The notes under the pieces: generated by a model
What the model was told of the DNA's origin: nothing
Databases searched by the model: none
The model's input: the letters and a program-made list of their open reading frames with translations, nothing else
Assembly: GCA_949357655.1 (NCBI GenBank)
Contig: CASHTG010000001.1
Location: 1,798,001-1,862,000, forward strand
Reading direction: 5' to 3'
Source: Parascedosporium putredinis
Lineage: Eukaryota; Ascomycota; Sordariomycetes; Microascales; Microascaceae
DNA length: 64,000 bases
Program-made: the position numbers and the translations under genes
In this document: positions 9,655 through 22,783 of the stretch, piece by piece
How positions within the stretch are numbered: position 1 is the stretch's first letter
Layout: each line of letters starts with the position of its first letter

Positions 9655-12600
9655 GGTCGAGTTGTGGTTGCTGGTGTAAGCTTTACAAAATAGAGTAAGA
9701 GAAGTGGGAGAGGGGAGAATGGTGTAGGGGAAAAACGCGAGGTCACTGATCACAAAAGGGTAGGAGAACCACGAGCTTGATCTCGTCGGGACACTGTTAT
9801 TTCCTCTTGAAAAAAAAAAGCTCTTGGTGGGGGAGGGAAGGGAATAGAGCGAAGGAAGATGGGTGAATCGTTCTGGCTCTTGACGTTCAAAAGATTTCCC
9901 CGCCTTGAGCATGACCCGCAGGGAAGGAGGGGCAATGTTTTTATGCGCAAACTCGAGGAGGCACGGGCAATAACAGCACCAGACAGAACATAGCAACAGC
10001 ACGCGTTGGAAGTACCGTGCGACCTGGGCCGACTGGGACTGCCAAGCAACCGCCAGAGCTGGCACTTGCTTGAACAAAGCCGCAAACTATACAAGAGGTT
10101 AATCGAATGGACGAAAGGCTATGGTGTCACGGCGCGGAGGAGGCGAAATAAGCAGAAAGGAGATCAGTCGTATCCGTGAAACAATTGTTCCCTAGCTGCC
10201 TTGAACTTAGGCATCAGCACCTATCACGGCGGAGAGATGCGGAATGCTGCGGGGTGCTCTCGAAACTGAACACTGCTCGATTCTAGACTGAAGCACATCA
10301 CCAGCTGATGCCATTCTCAAGGTCCCAATGATAAGTGACGAATGCGGACAGAGTGGATGGCGAGTGGGGCTTCGCAACTGGTTCGAGGCAGCAATCATTA
10401 ATGTTTGACAAAACAAGTAGTTCCCAAGTGGGGGTAGCTTGCTATTACATCACTTGTACCTCGACCTGATTCTGCTGTCTGCATACGTTGCTAAACCTCG
10501 CGGTCGACTACCTTTGTTCGTTAAAGGAAACCTTGGGATTGCTTGTCGGAGAAAGGGCCAGGCCACAATGGCATGAGCTATGCTAAGACAAGGATCTTGC
10601 AGAATCACCCTGATCAACATCGGTGAATTCAAGTAGGGAGCCTGGGCCAAGTCTTGGGAAGCGGAAATACGAAGTAATGGAATAAACGGGTAAATTCATC
10701 CATTACTTTTGAACCTACCGCGCCACACAAACGCATGAGTTCTTTGTCAAGCATGTGCGTGTGTGGCTGTATCTGCGCCGACCTGATCCAATCTAGTCCC
10801 GCAAGCTAAGCCTTTGTCTCATTCCTGGAAAGCGCCAGCTCTATCTTGCTCAACGGATACTAACTAGGCTTTCAAGGCTTACTCCCAATGCCTCCAATAT
10901 CGCTATTCGTTGAGCAAGATGCCCCGTGCTGATATATAGTTTCCCGGCGTTTTATAGAAACGAGGCGAGTCGGCCTTGAGAGCTAGGCCGTGGGTCAACT
11001 TTCGCTCCCTCTCCCTCCACGCATATGAAGCACTGGGCCTTCTCGGAACTACCCTAGTAAACCGTTCTCGTTGGCCTCTCGTCGTGTTTAACTTGACCTA
11101 GTTATCGCCCTTGATTCTCCCGTTAGGCAGCAAGCTGGTAGCTTCGCCAAGCCATAAGGAAATGACAGCCTTGCGCATGGCAAAGGCAAGCCCGAATATG
11201 ATCTGGTCAAGATCTTGTCTCGTTAGGAGTAGAGGCGTAGGACCTCAGGACCAGCATCTATCGTTCATGGCACGACGCCTTACGCACAAATTATATATCT
11301 GCTCTCGCCTAGGCTGTGGGAGAGTCACAATCTCTAGCAGGTTAGGTTAGAGAGATGTAGGATGCGAGTTCTTCCCGCCCAGTCTAGGGAGGGCGGACCT
11401 GATCAAAGTCTACTGGAAGAAGCAGCTGATAAGCTCCATCTCGGTGTCCGAGGTATCCAAAAGTGACAAGGAGAGGGAATTTGGCAAGTTTTTCTACTCT
11501 CCACGACGCATTGTAGAGACTTGGGGCCTATAAGGCCAAAAAGCCCCGGCGTTCTCGATTTTCATAGCCCCTCGGGAAACCTTGGAGAATTAGAAATACT
11601 ACCCATTGCAGGGCCATGCGTGTATCGAGACGAAACACAGCAGTCTCATGGTGCGCAGACTTTTAGGTTAGGGCGGAGGCGAAGTGGGTGCCTTCGGTAG
11701 GCCGTCCAAGGGTTTCCCACCGAGACAACTTGGCATTGTCCCATATATATCAAGTTTGGTTTCGCCGGCCGGCGCCGGTGGGTGGACCACGTTCAGCACA
11801 CCCTGCTCGCTATAACGTCCATGAGGCCAACCGACTGTTAGAAGAAATCTCCGACCCGAACCTTGTCTGCAACCGGCCGGTATCAAGAGGTGCGGTAGCG
11901 TGGATATCCGTTACCTGTGTGGAATCCTCGGCGAGATGCGCGGGTGATGATGTAGAATACGGGGTGGGCGATGGGCTGAGGGACGGGTTAGACTGAGGAG
12001 GGAGGGGATCGCTACGGACTCTTACCTGGACATTCGAAAATGTGCAACACCGGGGTTTCCCCTCCACACCAGCTTCTTCTTTTCTTCTTCTTCCTCCTCC
12101 CTTTCTTTTCTTCCCTCCTTCTCCGGGAATCACCATACGTATATGCATACGCGGCCTAAGCGAAGGGGCAAGAAATCCTTCGCATTACCAGTAGTAGGAT
12201 GTCTGATCGGTCCGCGAAGGAGACTTGCCGGCATACTGCCCCTTGTTGGTCCAAAGAGATCTATGGATGTGTTGGCCATCATTGATGAGTACCTCTTCGC
12301 GAGGGTGATTATCCGGGAGTGGCAAGGTCATCTTGCAACGCGAGGATAGAATCATGAGCCAAAGGGGAACAGCAAGTTGGGATTTGGATCAGAGTCAGGA
12401 CGATCGACCAAAAATCGAGTTGCGCCATTGATACGCCGATGATGGTCCCCTTTGACTTGGTCTACGGGTTGGCATGAGTCCGATGTCAGAGCTGTCCACC
12501 TGGCCCGTACCTCTCTCTCTCTCTCTCTCGGTTGCCTCTTTCTTTTGGGCTGCTTCCAGATGACCTTGGAAGGCCTGGGAACCGCCGATCATCACTCTGT

Positions 12601-15600
12601 GGCAGACCTGATTCTCTGGGGCGGTTGTTCAGATGAACGGTTTTTTTATTCGGCTTGTCCAAGTGCTACATGTAGTCACGACCCCTTCCCTTTTGTTTAG
12701 CCGCGAGGGAAACAGTTAGAGAAATGAAGAGCTAATCACGGAAGTAACGATCCCAGTCCATTCTATCGTGCTTTTGGATCCGTCTCCACACTGGTATTTG
12801 GGTCGGGGATTTTTGGGGATTTGTCTGATGTTTTTCTTTTCTTCTCTTCTTTTCGGACGGAAGCAAGGTAGGCAGTTGTTAGTCGTTTCTTCCATGCGGA
12901 ATGCATGCATCCGGAACATGGGAGCGGCCTCGTTGCTCTTCTTCTTGGTTTTTCTTTTAGGCGGGTAAATTGATCGGGAGACGGGGGACGGGGGACTCCA
13001 CTTACACGGGTTCAAGGGAAGACCTTGGATCAAATCAATACAGATGGAATGGATCTAGGATCGAATTTCGTTGTAGGCTCTGGTACAGGCGACAGGCCCG
13101 CAGCTGATAAACAACCCCGAACTACACGGCGGTCCTTGATGGTGCTTGGGCCCCAACGGCTCACTGGTTTAGGGAAACACGAGATTTCTCCATCACTGAT
13201 CAATTGATCAAATTTGATGGAAGGTCGGGGAATGCGGGGTGACTTGAAGGGTGGAAGGGGTGTTGGGAGGAGGGATTTGCAAATCTGAGACGAGGTTGTC
13301 CTCTTCCTGTTCGCTAGGCGTTGAGCGAGGTGTGATGAAACACCACCACTTCGGCCTTTGCACTTACACCAGAGGATACATTGGTGTATGACACACACAT
13401 ACACACACAGACACACGCTCGCACACGCACACATACACACGCACATACACACATACACACACAAAGCAGCGGAGACCTCCTAGAATGAAACAAGTGTGCC
13501 CTTGCGGCTAGCTGAGCAACACGCAAGGAGAATAAAAGGACCTTTTTGTGGCCGCTTCTTCCGACAGTGAAGCTTGATAACCAAGATGGCCACGGTCATC
13601 GTTCGACCGGGAGGAAATATCAGCTGACTGGCAAAAATTACTAAACAGATCGACTTGAGCTGAGGCATTGGAGGAAAGGGAAGGAATGGGGATATAGAGC
13701 GTAGAGCTTATGCCGAAGCCATCTATCAAATCACATCAATCACGGGGACCTGCCGATCTGGTGGTCAAGCCGAGTAGCTCAAGGGCGAGAGAAACCAGCA
13801 CCCAAAGGGAAAAGAAAAAGAAAAGGGTTGCCTTTCTCTTCTAGAAGACTGAACCTTTGTTCCTTGGTTCCGTAAGAAAGCCCGTCACGGTACCATTGAT
13901 CGAGAGGACCGCAGACTATGGTTAGCCGTCCCGCGCATGAACAGAAGACGCAGGTCCGCCAGCAAAGAGCACACCTGATGCAGACATGCACCACACTCGT
14001 TAAATGGACAGACGCAGGGCACACATAGATCCATCCAGGATGTGTATGGATGCTGCACCACACGCACGCAACGCAACCCTCCCCATCCTGCCGCCGAGAC
14101 GGTTGGGCCACCCACTCAACATTCGCAAGTGGCCACCAGAAGGAGTTAGAGTTTGTTTGAGAATATTTTGCCTCGGCGACACGGCTAGCGTTGAAGGAGA
14201 CTAACCTCGAAGTGGGTGGATGTAGAGAGGGATAATAAGGCTTGTGGGTGTTCGAGCAGTGCCGAAAAGGACATCAATTGATGGATCAAGAGAGTGGCTA
14301 TTTACCGTCTCGTTTCGCCCCTCTCTCTTCTTTATCCCAACGAGCTGATGTTTCAGACGTACTGTTTGGCCAGCGTTGATGTATTATGGGGCCTTTCACA
14401 CTGCCAGAGTAGAATGGTCATGAATCAAATACCCAAAGGGGGCTGAGCAGTTTGCAGATATCCATACATCTAGCCCTGGCTCTGTCAAGTCTACCAGTCG
14501 CAATGAATTTCATTTGATTTGAAGGATGAGGAGGAGATAGGAAAGAGATGGAGGGCGAGTTAAATTAGAGTGAGGGTGTTGTCATACTGAATTAAAGGAA
14601 GGGGTGTTGCTACCCTCCCGAAACCAGGAAATTCGTCCAGCTCAGGCTGTCAGTTTAGATGGGTGTTCATGTCGCTTCCCCGTCGATAAATGAATTGATC
14701 CCTTGTTGAAGTGTGGGGGCAAAAGGCGAGGGCGGGCTCGCAGATTGGAGCTGGTGACTGCCCAGCACGAGAGTCAGTGGAATAGATCTTGCTAGATTCT
14801 CATCCGATTCTTCCATGTAATCCGTGGAGATGGGAATTGATCAATTGGCTTTTCATCTAACGGACAATGGTAATTTCTGAGGGACCTTTGGAAAAGTCTG
14901 GATCTCGGTGATTTGAATTGAGCGAGTCGGGTTCTTCCAAAGTGTGTGTAGCCAGCGATATCAGCGGATCCATCAATCCATGGATGGAATCTCTAGCCAG
15001 CCAGCTCGAGGAACCATTGTCGCTGTGTCGCGTTTGCTTCTCTTCACGGTTCTTTTCATCTGCATGGCGGCCAGAAGGCGTTCGTGGCGTGCATTGATGG
15101 TGGCGGAAAGGTTCCCGAAGCTTGAAAGCTTGGGCCCTTGGCGATTCGGTTCATTGCAGCGGGCGGGCAGGTCTACCACTAGTCTGCCAAAGCCAACACT
15201 GAACAATACATCCATGGATCAATGTAGTGTACAGATCCACCAAATGAACGTTTGTGTATCCATCAACTTGAGCGGATACACGAGCTTGACGAGTTCGGGA
15301 GGCCGCTAGTAAAGAGTGCGAAAAGCAAAGGTCCGCCACGCCAGACATATCGATCTTCAAAACTAGCGTAGCGTTCACGTCCTTCTTGATGGATCAACTG
15401 ATGAACTTGCGCAACCTCCACACCCGGTGGCCAATCAAGGGTTGGTTTAGGGCTCGCCAGCTTATGCTACCACGATGATCTCGCTAGCCCTGTCCAAGAG
15501 AAACATCCCATTGAGGAGGGCCTGGCGGTATTCGTCGAAAATCAAAAAGCAATATCACCTCGGCACACGTGAATAATCAAAGGCCTGGCAGGGGTTCCCG

Positions 15601-18294
15601 CCGACTCCTTGGGCTGGCGGGTGTTCTGGCGGTGTGCTGGCGGTGAGATGAGCAGGTTCAAAATGTTCCTTGTCTGAGAAGCTCAGTTCCAGATTGTTCC
15701 CTGAGAATGGGATGAATCGAGCCGCATCCAATCAGGTTGAGGAGGGCACCCTGATACGATCAATCATCATTTCGGCCAGGGGTAGTGGCTTGGCTCTTGC
15801 TTGGCCCGTTGGCCTGTTGGGTTCGAGAAACGGGACTTCTGTCGTCAGCATCCATGAAAGCGCAAGTTCTTGTCGCTCTGATTAGTCCAATTGCCCTCTT
15901 TGGAGCGGATATCACTATTATCCTCTTTCAAAATTTACATGTACGTTTTAATACCTCAAGTCTTTCGATCCGCCAATTCCAGCTCTTCGCAGACGCCACG
16001 GAGGGATGGGGTGATGGACCTCCACGCTCATTTCGACAGCCATTGAAGATGATTGCTGGTGCACACGAATCAGTTCTCAAAGACCAGAGATAGGACACAC
16101 ATCCCTACCATCCCCTCGTATAATGGATGGATAGCTACAAACAGTCAGGTCAAGCTCGCCGTCTGGCCTTGTCGGGAGCCCTGTGTCATCATTTGAGGCT
16201 ATTCTCCCTCAGACTCCCCGCTGACCTCATCCGTCAGATGAGGGCAAAGCCCGCAACAATGTAGCTTCCGCCAAGTGCTGGACGCTCCCGCAAATCATGC
16301 GCTGGGGACCCTCCTTGCCTCCTCTTCCCCTCGTCTCTTCGTCTCTTCTCCCCTCTGTGCTATCGGCACCATCGGCCGTGGCCCACTGCGAGATCCATGT
16401 CTCTCGTCGTTGTTTAAACATGGGGAGGTACAACGGCGGGCTGCACGACGATCAATGGCCAGTGACCTTGTCGACTTGCCCCTCGACAACTCGAGTTGCT
16501 GTGAGGTGAGGGTTTTCTACGTACAACGTTGAGGTAATGGCCCTGGAAGTGGATGTGGGCCCTATTCCCTCAGGGCCCTCTTATCCATCATCCTACCACC
16601 CACGTCGATCCTGATGCAAGCACACGAAACCCCTTGATCTCGCCCTTGGCCCGATCGGGAAAGGCACGGCGCAGGAGGCGTGTAAAGATGCCGCACCTCA
16701 CCATGACAAAGGGGGATGGGAAGGGGATGGGGGCGTGGGCTGTGGGCGTGGGCGCTGGGCCGACCCCGTACGGTAGTCGCGTGGTCTGCCGTTAGAGGCT
16801 GCCACACCCCTGGTGGCGATCAATCCCAAAATACCCGCTTCATCAATCTCAAACAGGGCAGGCAACATTCTTCGTCAAATTAGACTCCGCCGACGAGCCT
16901 CCACCACTGCGCGGCGCATCCCCGAGTCCTTCATCGCGGAGCCAGTCTGCTTTCGAGAAGAGCATGCCCGCCGACTCTGCGCAGTTTTTGTTCATCTCCG
17001 TTTATTTTATTTCTTGATTTTTTTTTTTTTTTTCCGTTGGCACTTCCTCTTCTCTCTGCCCTTCTCCTCTCCTATTTAGGAACATTTGAACGAAGTGTTC
17101 TTGTTTCTCCACTATATCCTCACCGTGTGCGGCTATTTTGACTTGTTCAGAGTCGTAGCGCGGAGTGTTGCAACTGCTCACATCCAGAGATCTTTCCACA
17201 CCCCCTTTGACCTTTTCCCCACGCCCCCCTTCCCCGATCGCAGAGCCAAGGAAAAAGTGACCTCAGTTGCCCGCTCAGGACGAGCAGATGGCCGGCAGCG
17301 AGCAAGGGGAGGATCGAAGCTCATCCGAAGACCTCCTCGCGTGCCAGAATGTTATCATGCTACATCTATCTGGTATAGCCCGATCCCCGAAACATGTCAA
17401 GAGAACAGGCAAGGCTATTATCAAATTCTTCCATCTCCAACTTGCTCCGTGGATAATATAGCCATGCTGAACTGATTCCCGGGACTGGAAGTGGCACGGA
17501 AGGAGAAGGGAAAAGGACGAAGAAGGAAAAAGCGGGATGGGATCGAGCATAGAATAAAACTTGTATGGGAGCCCACTCCTCCATGAACTAGCAGAGGAAG
17601 AAAAGGAACTCTTCATCTCAACTCTTTCTCTTATTTTTCTTTTCTTCTCTCTTTTCGAGCTTTCACCATCTCCGCTCTTTTGTGACTAGTTAGCGTTTAG
17701 AGTCTCGCTAGCCAATCTCTCGCTCTGCTTCTCTTCTCTCTCTCTCAGCTCCAACTCCGACCCTGTCGATATACAAGCCTCGAGGGCCTCCCCTCTTTCG
17801 GCTGTGCTGTTGGCTGCTTGCCAGCTTGTCTTTTTGACTTTCTTCTCCCGCCGGTCATTTCGTTTCCTTTTTCTACGCAATCCTTCAAATTTCCAGCGAC
17901 ATCTCGGTAGAAACGATTCCAATTTCCCTAACCATTCTTCAAGGACTTGGATTCTTCCCTCATTTTGTGCTTTTTCCTTCTTCTTCTTTTTATTATCCTC
18001 CTTCCAATCTTGGTTCTCGAGCGCGCGTGTATCGAAACCTGCCGCCGTCATTTGGGTCTTCCCACCAATCAACCTCGAAAGGTCCCTGCTCATTTCTCGA
18101 CCGTTACAGCCGAACAATCGACAAACGCAGAAACCGAACACTCGCTCGCTGTTGTTCCTTTTCCCCTCTCTCTTTGTTTGAATTGCCACTTTTTTTTGTT
18201 GCTGTTCCACTTTCTTCATCCTTTTCTGGCTGTCTAAATTTCTTCCGTCTCCTTGCATGTTACATCGGAGGGGCGAGAATACCACTCAGTCGCC
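9655..18294. other. 8.6-kb gene-poor region upstream of two divergent genes
   Basis: No frame in this stretch resembles a known protein, and the longest open frames are about 200 codons in low-complexity sequence. It contains the CA/TG microsatellite listed separately and pyrimidine tracts at about 12066-12122 and 17632-18250; the latter fits a long leader of the gene starting at 18295. It also holds several palindromic words (see findings). Very short multi-exon genes like dad4 could be missed here. Confidence 0.45.
13391..13464. repeat. Imperfect (CA)n microsatellite
   Basis: About 74 bases of CA dinucleotides interrupted by T and G. The Cys/Val-rich minus-strand frame that crosses it is a by-product of the repeat. 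Confidence 0.9.
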
Positions 18295-21200
18295 ATGTTC
18301 AGGCTAGTATCGCGGTCTAAATCCCTGCGGAATATGCGGGCGATGGCAGGCGGGGCCAGCAAGGAAATACCAGCGAGGCCAGCGTCAGCGTCAGCAACAG
18401 CAACAGCAACAGCAATGGGAACGGTGTTGATGATGTTGGTGGTGCTGGTGGTGCCACCAAGGATTCTTGGCCTGGGCCAGGAACGGAGGGTGCAGGTGCA
18501 ACCGCTGTCGTTGACAGGAGCCGGGGTACCGCTGCGAAGCACGGCCCCGAATCCCCCACCCTCGGACGCAAAGAGCCAGGTCCTGTATCAGATTCACCCC
18601 AGACACCCACAAAACTAAGAAGCGACTCTTTCTCTTCTTCTCCCTCTCATATGACCGCTCCCACCACGGCCTCCGCCGCCGCTGTTACTCCCCCTCTTCG
18701 TTTTCTCCCCAGTCCGTCTCGACATCATACTCACCTTTCCCAGCAGACGGCAGCTCAGATGCGTACGTCCGTCGTCCGCTGCCTCAACCGCCATCTCGTT
18801 CATCCGGCAGCAAAGAAGGAGGAAGTCGAAGACCGCTCGCCATTGCCCCGACTCCAGTAGCCTTCCCTCTGCCGAGCGACCCAGCACCAGCGCAGGACCC
18901 GGCACCGAATCGTCCAACATCATGTTCGCCCCGGAGGGATATTCCGCCAGTAAGCGGTCGAACCTCGCCGCCAAGCGAATGTCAAGGGACGACCTCTATA
19001 TAAACACCCAGTCCTCTTCGAGGGCGTTCAAGTCATACCACATCCCCATCAGAGGGAAGCTGCCCTCCCCCACCGGTAGTCTCCGGTCTCGATCACCCGA
19101 AGCTACCATCCCCGTCAGGACCCAGACCCCCGATTCCATGGACGGCATCGTCGCCGCCCCGATCGGCATGGCTCTCGGGAGCCCAGGCATCCCGCCTTCA
19201 GCCGGCGGTTCTTCCGCGAGCCAGGCCTACTGGCGACCCCAATTCGCCACCGGCCTCAGCGGAACGCCCACTAGTAGTGCCGCGGCGCCTTGGGACGAGC
19301 CTCCCGAGACGACGCAGGTGAAGAAGTCGGGCAAGTGGAGGCTCTTTGGTCGCCGGGGAACGAAAAAGGAGAAGTCCACGACAGCCACGCCTGACTTTGT
19401 CGAGTCGCCCATGGTAGAGTCTCGGCCCAAGACTTCGGGTGGTGACAAGCGAGCGGCCGAGGTCTCTAGGAGCAACACGACAGCCGCGAAACAGGCCCCT
19501 CCCAGCATCAAGCCTATCATGATACGCTCCCAGACGGAGCCCATGATAGAAACACCCACGAGCACCGTCCCCAAAGAACCAAAGACCCCCAAGACCCCTA
19601 AGGCGCCTCTGCTCTCTCGCAAGGCGTCCTCCAAGTCGATTCGCGATGGCATCAAAAAGTCGGACATTTCCGCCCCCATCCCTCTCAACCGGCCTCCCGT
19701 CCCCCCATCCCCACGGAAAAGGGGTTCCTGGACGTAGAGATTCCCGACGTGAAGATGGAGCGTTATAGCATCATGTTTGGCGGCATCCTACATCCCGATA
19801 GGCCCGCGCAGCCCTCGCGCAACAGCATCTTTGCCCGCCGGCAAGCTACCCTCAAGAGACTTCAGCTCATCCAAGACGCCATCATTGAGGAGGAGAACGC
19901 ACGTGCTAGGGGCGAAGTTGTCCCCGTCGCAGTTTCGACGCTTGCGAGGTCTGCTGCCACGGTTTCGCTGGAGCCTTCTCGCCGACCCGTTGCCCGCAGC
20001 ATGAAGGCGGAGATTGTTGCTCCGGTCAATCCTGTACCCGCTGTGCCTACCTTGACCGCCGCCCCGCCAGCTCCGCCAGCGCCACCTTCCTACCAGTCTC
20101 ATGGTAGTTCGCCTTCGTTCTCCCTCTTCCCCGCCCCGCCATCCTCGAATAACAACAATAAAAATTTGACCTTGACCCTGAAGCCGTCACCACTCTCTCG
20201 CTCAAACACCTCGCCCGCGGTTCTTCCTTCTCCCTTGAAGGGCAAGTTTGAGTTGATGGATCCACCCGGGCCTCGCCCGAATCTCCCTCCTCCCGTGGCA
20301 CCTGTGGCGGCCGAGTCAAGGCGGCCTACCACCCCCGAAGGACAAGGCCGGGCGCGGTCACAAATGTCCCAGATGTCGCAGGACATCCCCATCGTATTCG
20401 AGATGTCACCCCCGTGGACGCTCGGCGCTTCCTAACCCTCTGAGCTCTCAACCCGTGAATGCGCAGGTGATGTCGCAAATTCCGAGAAAGGCGCCCGCGA
20501 ACGCGGCCCCACCCGAAATGTCGGCGAGGGACAGATCTGCTAGCCGGACTCGGGCGGCCCAGCGCCTCGACCAGGCCCGCCAGGTCCGCGAACGCGAACG
20601 CTCTCGCGGTCGTGAGCCGGCGCAAGCACGCGACGTCTCCCAAACGCGCGAGCAACCGCCGCGGTCCGCCCAGCCGGCCCAGGTTCCCGTTGAGGCTGTT
20701 GCCAGCGTTGCTCAGCCCGCCCCGCTTAATATATCCAAGGTGCCCAGGCCCGCCGTTCAAGAGGTCGTACAACAACAACAACAGCAACAGGCTCCGACCC
20801 AGAGCCCGGCCGTGGCCGCGGCCCGCGCGCGAGCCCAATCCCAGTCGCGCACGCGCATCCCGCAGCCCATCCAGACCAGCCAAATCCAACCGCAGCAGGC
20901 GACCATCTTCAGGCCGGACCAGTCGGCTCTGATCCTGGACTCGCCCACGGCGGGCAGCGGCGCCGAAGCGGCTTCGTCTTCCATGGCCTCGATGGCGGCT
21001 CAGCCCAGGGTGGTTCCCGCCGAACCGGTCTGGCAGATGGCTTCGCCGCCTTCGACGGGCATCCCGTCGAGCGCCGGTAGCAGCAGCGGCGCCAGCTCGT
21101 CGCGCATGCGGTCGGCGTCGTCGGCGTCGAGCACGTACACGCACACGACCAAGCCGTCCATCGACGAGCCGGACGTGAACCTAAAGAGCGCGGTGGAAAT

Positions 21201-21468
21201 TTCTATCGCGCGCCAAATCAGCATCTCGAGGCAGCAGCAAAACATGCTTCAGCAGCCCGGGAGGACGAGGCCGTGGATGAGGGCGGACGTGACTCCCATG
21301 GGTGTCGGCGGCGTGCCCTCGACGATTCGCAAGGTTCCTGGACGCGTGGTCAATAATGCGTCGGGCGAACGGTTGGCGCAAACTAAGATGGCTACGCCAA
21401 TGTACATGCAGGCTGGCCAAATCGTGGACTTGCGAAAGAGCGAGAGGGTAGTTGTCGAAGGATCCTAA
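18295..21468 (+). CDS. Conserved fungal protein of unknown function, low complexity, five apparent frameshifts
   Basis: No enzyme or domain is recognised. The start at 18295 (cgccATG) gives MFRLVSRSKSLRNM. The frame then moves at runs near 18365-18367, 18690-18694, 18865-18867, 19717-19720 and 20409-20413. The first four fit one missing base each; the last needs one extra or two missing. Net shifts return to the start frame, giving about 1,058 residues. Most is disordered Ser/Pro/Ala/Gln. Ordered islands are KKSGKWRLFGRRGTKKEK (about 19320-19370) and, across a frameshift, FLDVEIPDVKMERYSIMFGG (about 19726-19785), followed by SIFARRQATLKRL. From memory, an ERYS-x-MF block followed by an RRQ-x-L helix recurs in uncharacterised Pezizomycotina proteins. 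The C-terminal third is rich in Gln and Arg. The exact N-terminal part is the least certain. Confidence 0.7.
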
Positions 21469-22783
21469 TTCCCTTTCGTCGCCTCCTCCTTGCTTAGGCA
21501 CACACACACACACTCTCTCTCTCTCTCCCTTGTCGACTGAAACTCGACTTCTTCTTTGTTTAATCCCCTTTGTCTCAATATTCACTTCTTGTCCGTGTTC
21601 GGGATAACGGAACGGGGATAAGGCCATGGACGGACTATACTAGGGCCTCCCCGTTCGTTTACTTCCCCCTCTTCCTTTATTCCTGGTCCTTGCGGCCTGG
21701 CATTGCAGTCCTGCGGACCTTGCTCCTTTTCTCATGTTGTTCTTCTTCCTTTGTTTCCTTCATGAAGCCCTCGAAGGTGTATAGAGTTTCCAGTACGATA
21801 TGCGCAGGACACAGGTACTAATCATCCTCGTCCTCTTTTTTTTTTTTTTCTCTTCCCTTTGTTGGACATTTTCACAGGCGCGGCTCGGTCTAATGACAAG
21901 GATTTCTCAAATGGAGATTCTAGGTTGACATCGGTTCTATACCCCTTCATGACCCCCTTAGATATAGTTTTGGGGAAATAAAATACTTTCTTCTGTGATA
22001 ACTTGCAACATCTTGCTCAAGACCCGTGAATGATGATCTAGATGGAGATGATTTGAGTTGAAAAGGGAGACTTGATTTTCCTGTTGGCGGGAGCTCAACG
22101 GCGGTATTAATAGTAGCGGCTGTTGCTTTGCTGTGTGCGGGCATCCACGATCAACTCTAGGCAGGATCTATCAAATCCGTTTGATCAATTCTACTTAATT
22201 GCTAGCTGAGGGTGAAGGATGAGGAAAGGAAGGTGCGTTATGCGTTGCCATTCCAGGCCCAAACATACTAAACACCTCAATTGAGCCGTCCACGTTGGAT
22301 TGATCCAATCCATTCCATTGTCATGCAGCATCATACATCAATGTACACTCTTCGCAAGCTGGCACTGGACTGGCAACTGGATTTTAACCCCACAAATCCT
22401 GGGTCTAAGCCTGGCTCATCTAGCATCACAAAAGCCATTGGACAAGCCTCTATGACACATCCGGCGACGAAGCACAGGATTGCAGCTCCAGACCTATTCG
22501 AGCAGAGCACTTGTCTTAAATACCAGCAAGCCCTTTTAATCGAGCGCCACGGCTCGCATTGCATCAACTGAGGAATCACAGCACCCACTTTTGATTATCA
22601 AGCTCCACCCCACGATACAGCACACATACTCGAGTGAGCGGAGTAGATACAAACTGCTCACCCATCAATAGCTCGGAGGGGGTTTTCAAATTCTTCTTTC
22701 CTTTTTCTGTTTTTTTTTCTTCTTTAATACTCATCATCACTATCTTGCGTAGTCGGTTCTCCTTCAGATATCAGGTACCAGGT
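21469..22783. other. Intergenic: 3' flank of the 18.3-kb gene and slh1 upstream region
   Basis: About 1.3 kb between two rightward genes. It starts with short CA and CT repeats (21499-21528) and a T run at 21838-21850. It ends in a pyrimidine-rich leader (22695-22735) before slh1. No supported gene. Confidence 0.5.

Noticed and set aside
13030..13526. Cys/Val-rich frames across the CA repeat
   Set aside because: They are translations of a dinucleotide microsatellite.
15800..15840. Possible tRNA T-arm (GGTTCGAGAA)
   Set aside because: The stem does not pair and no D-arm or acceptor stem lies upstream.
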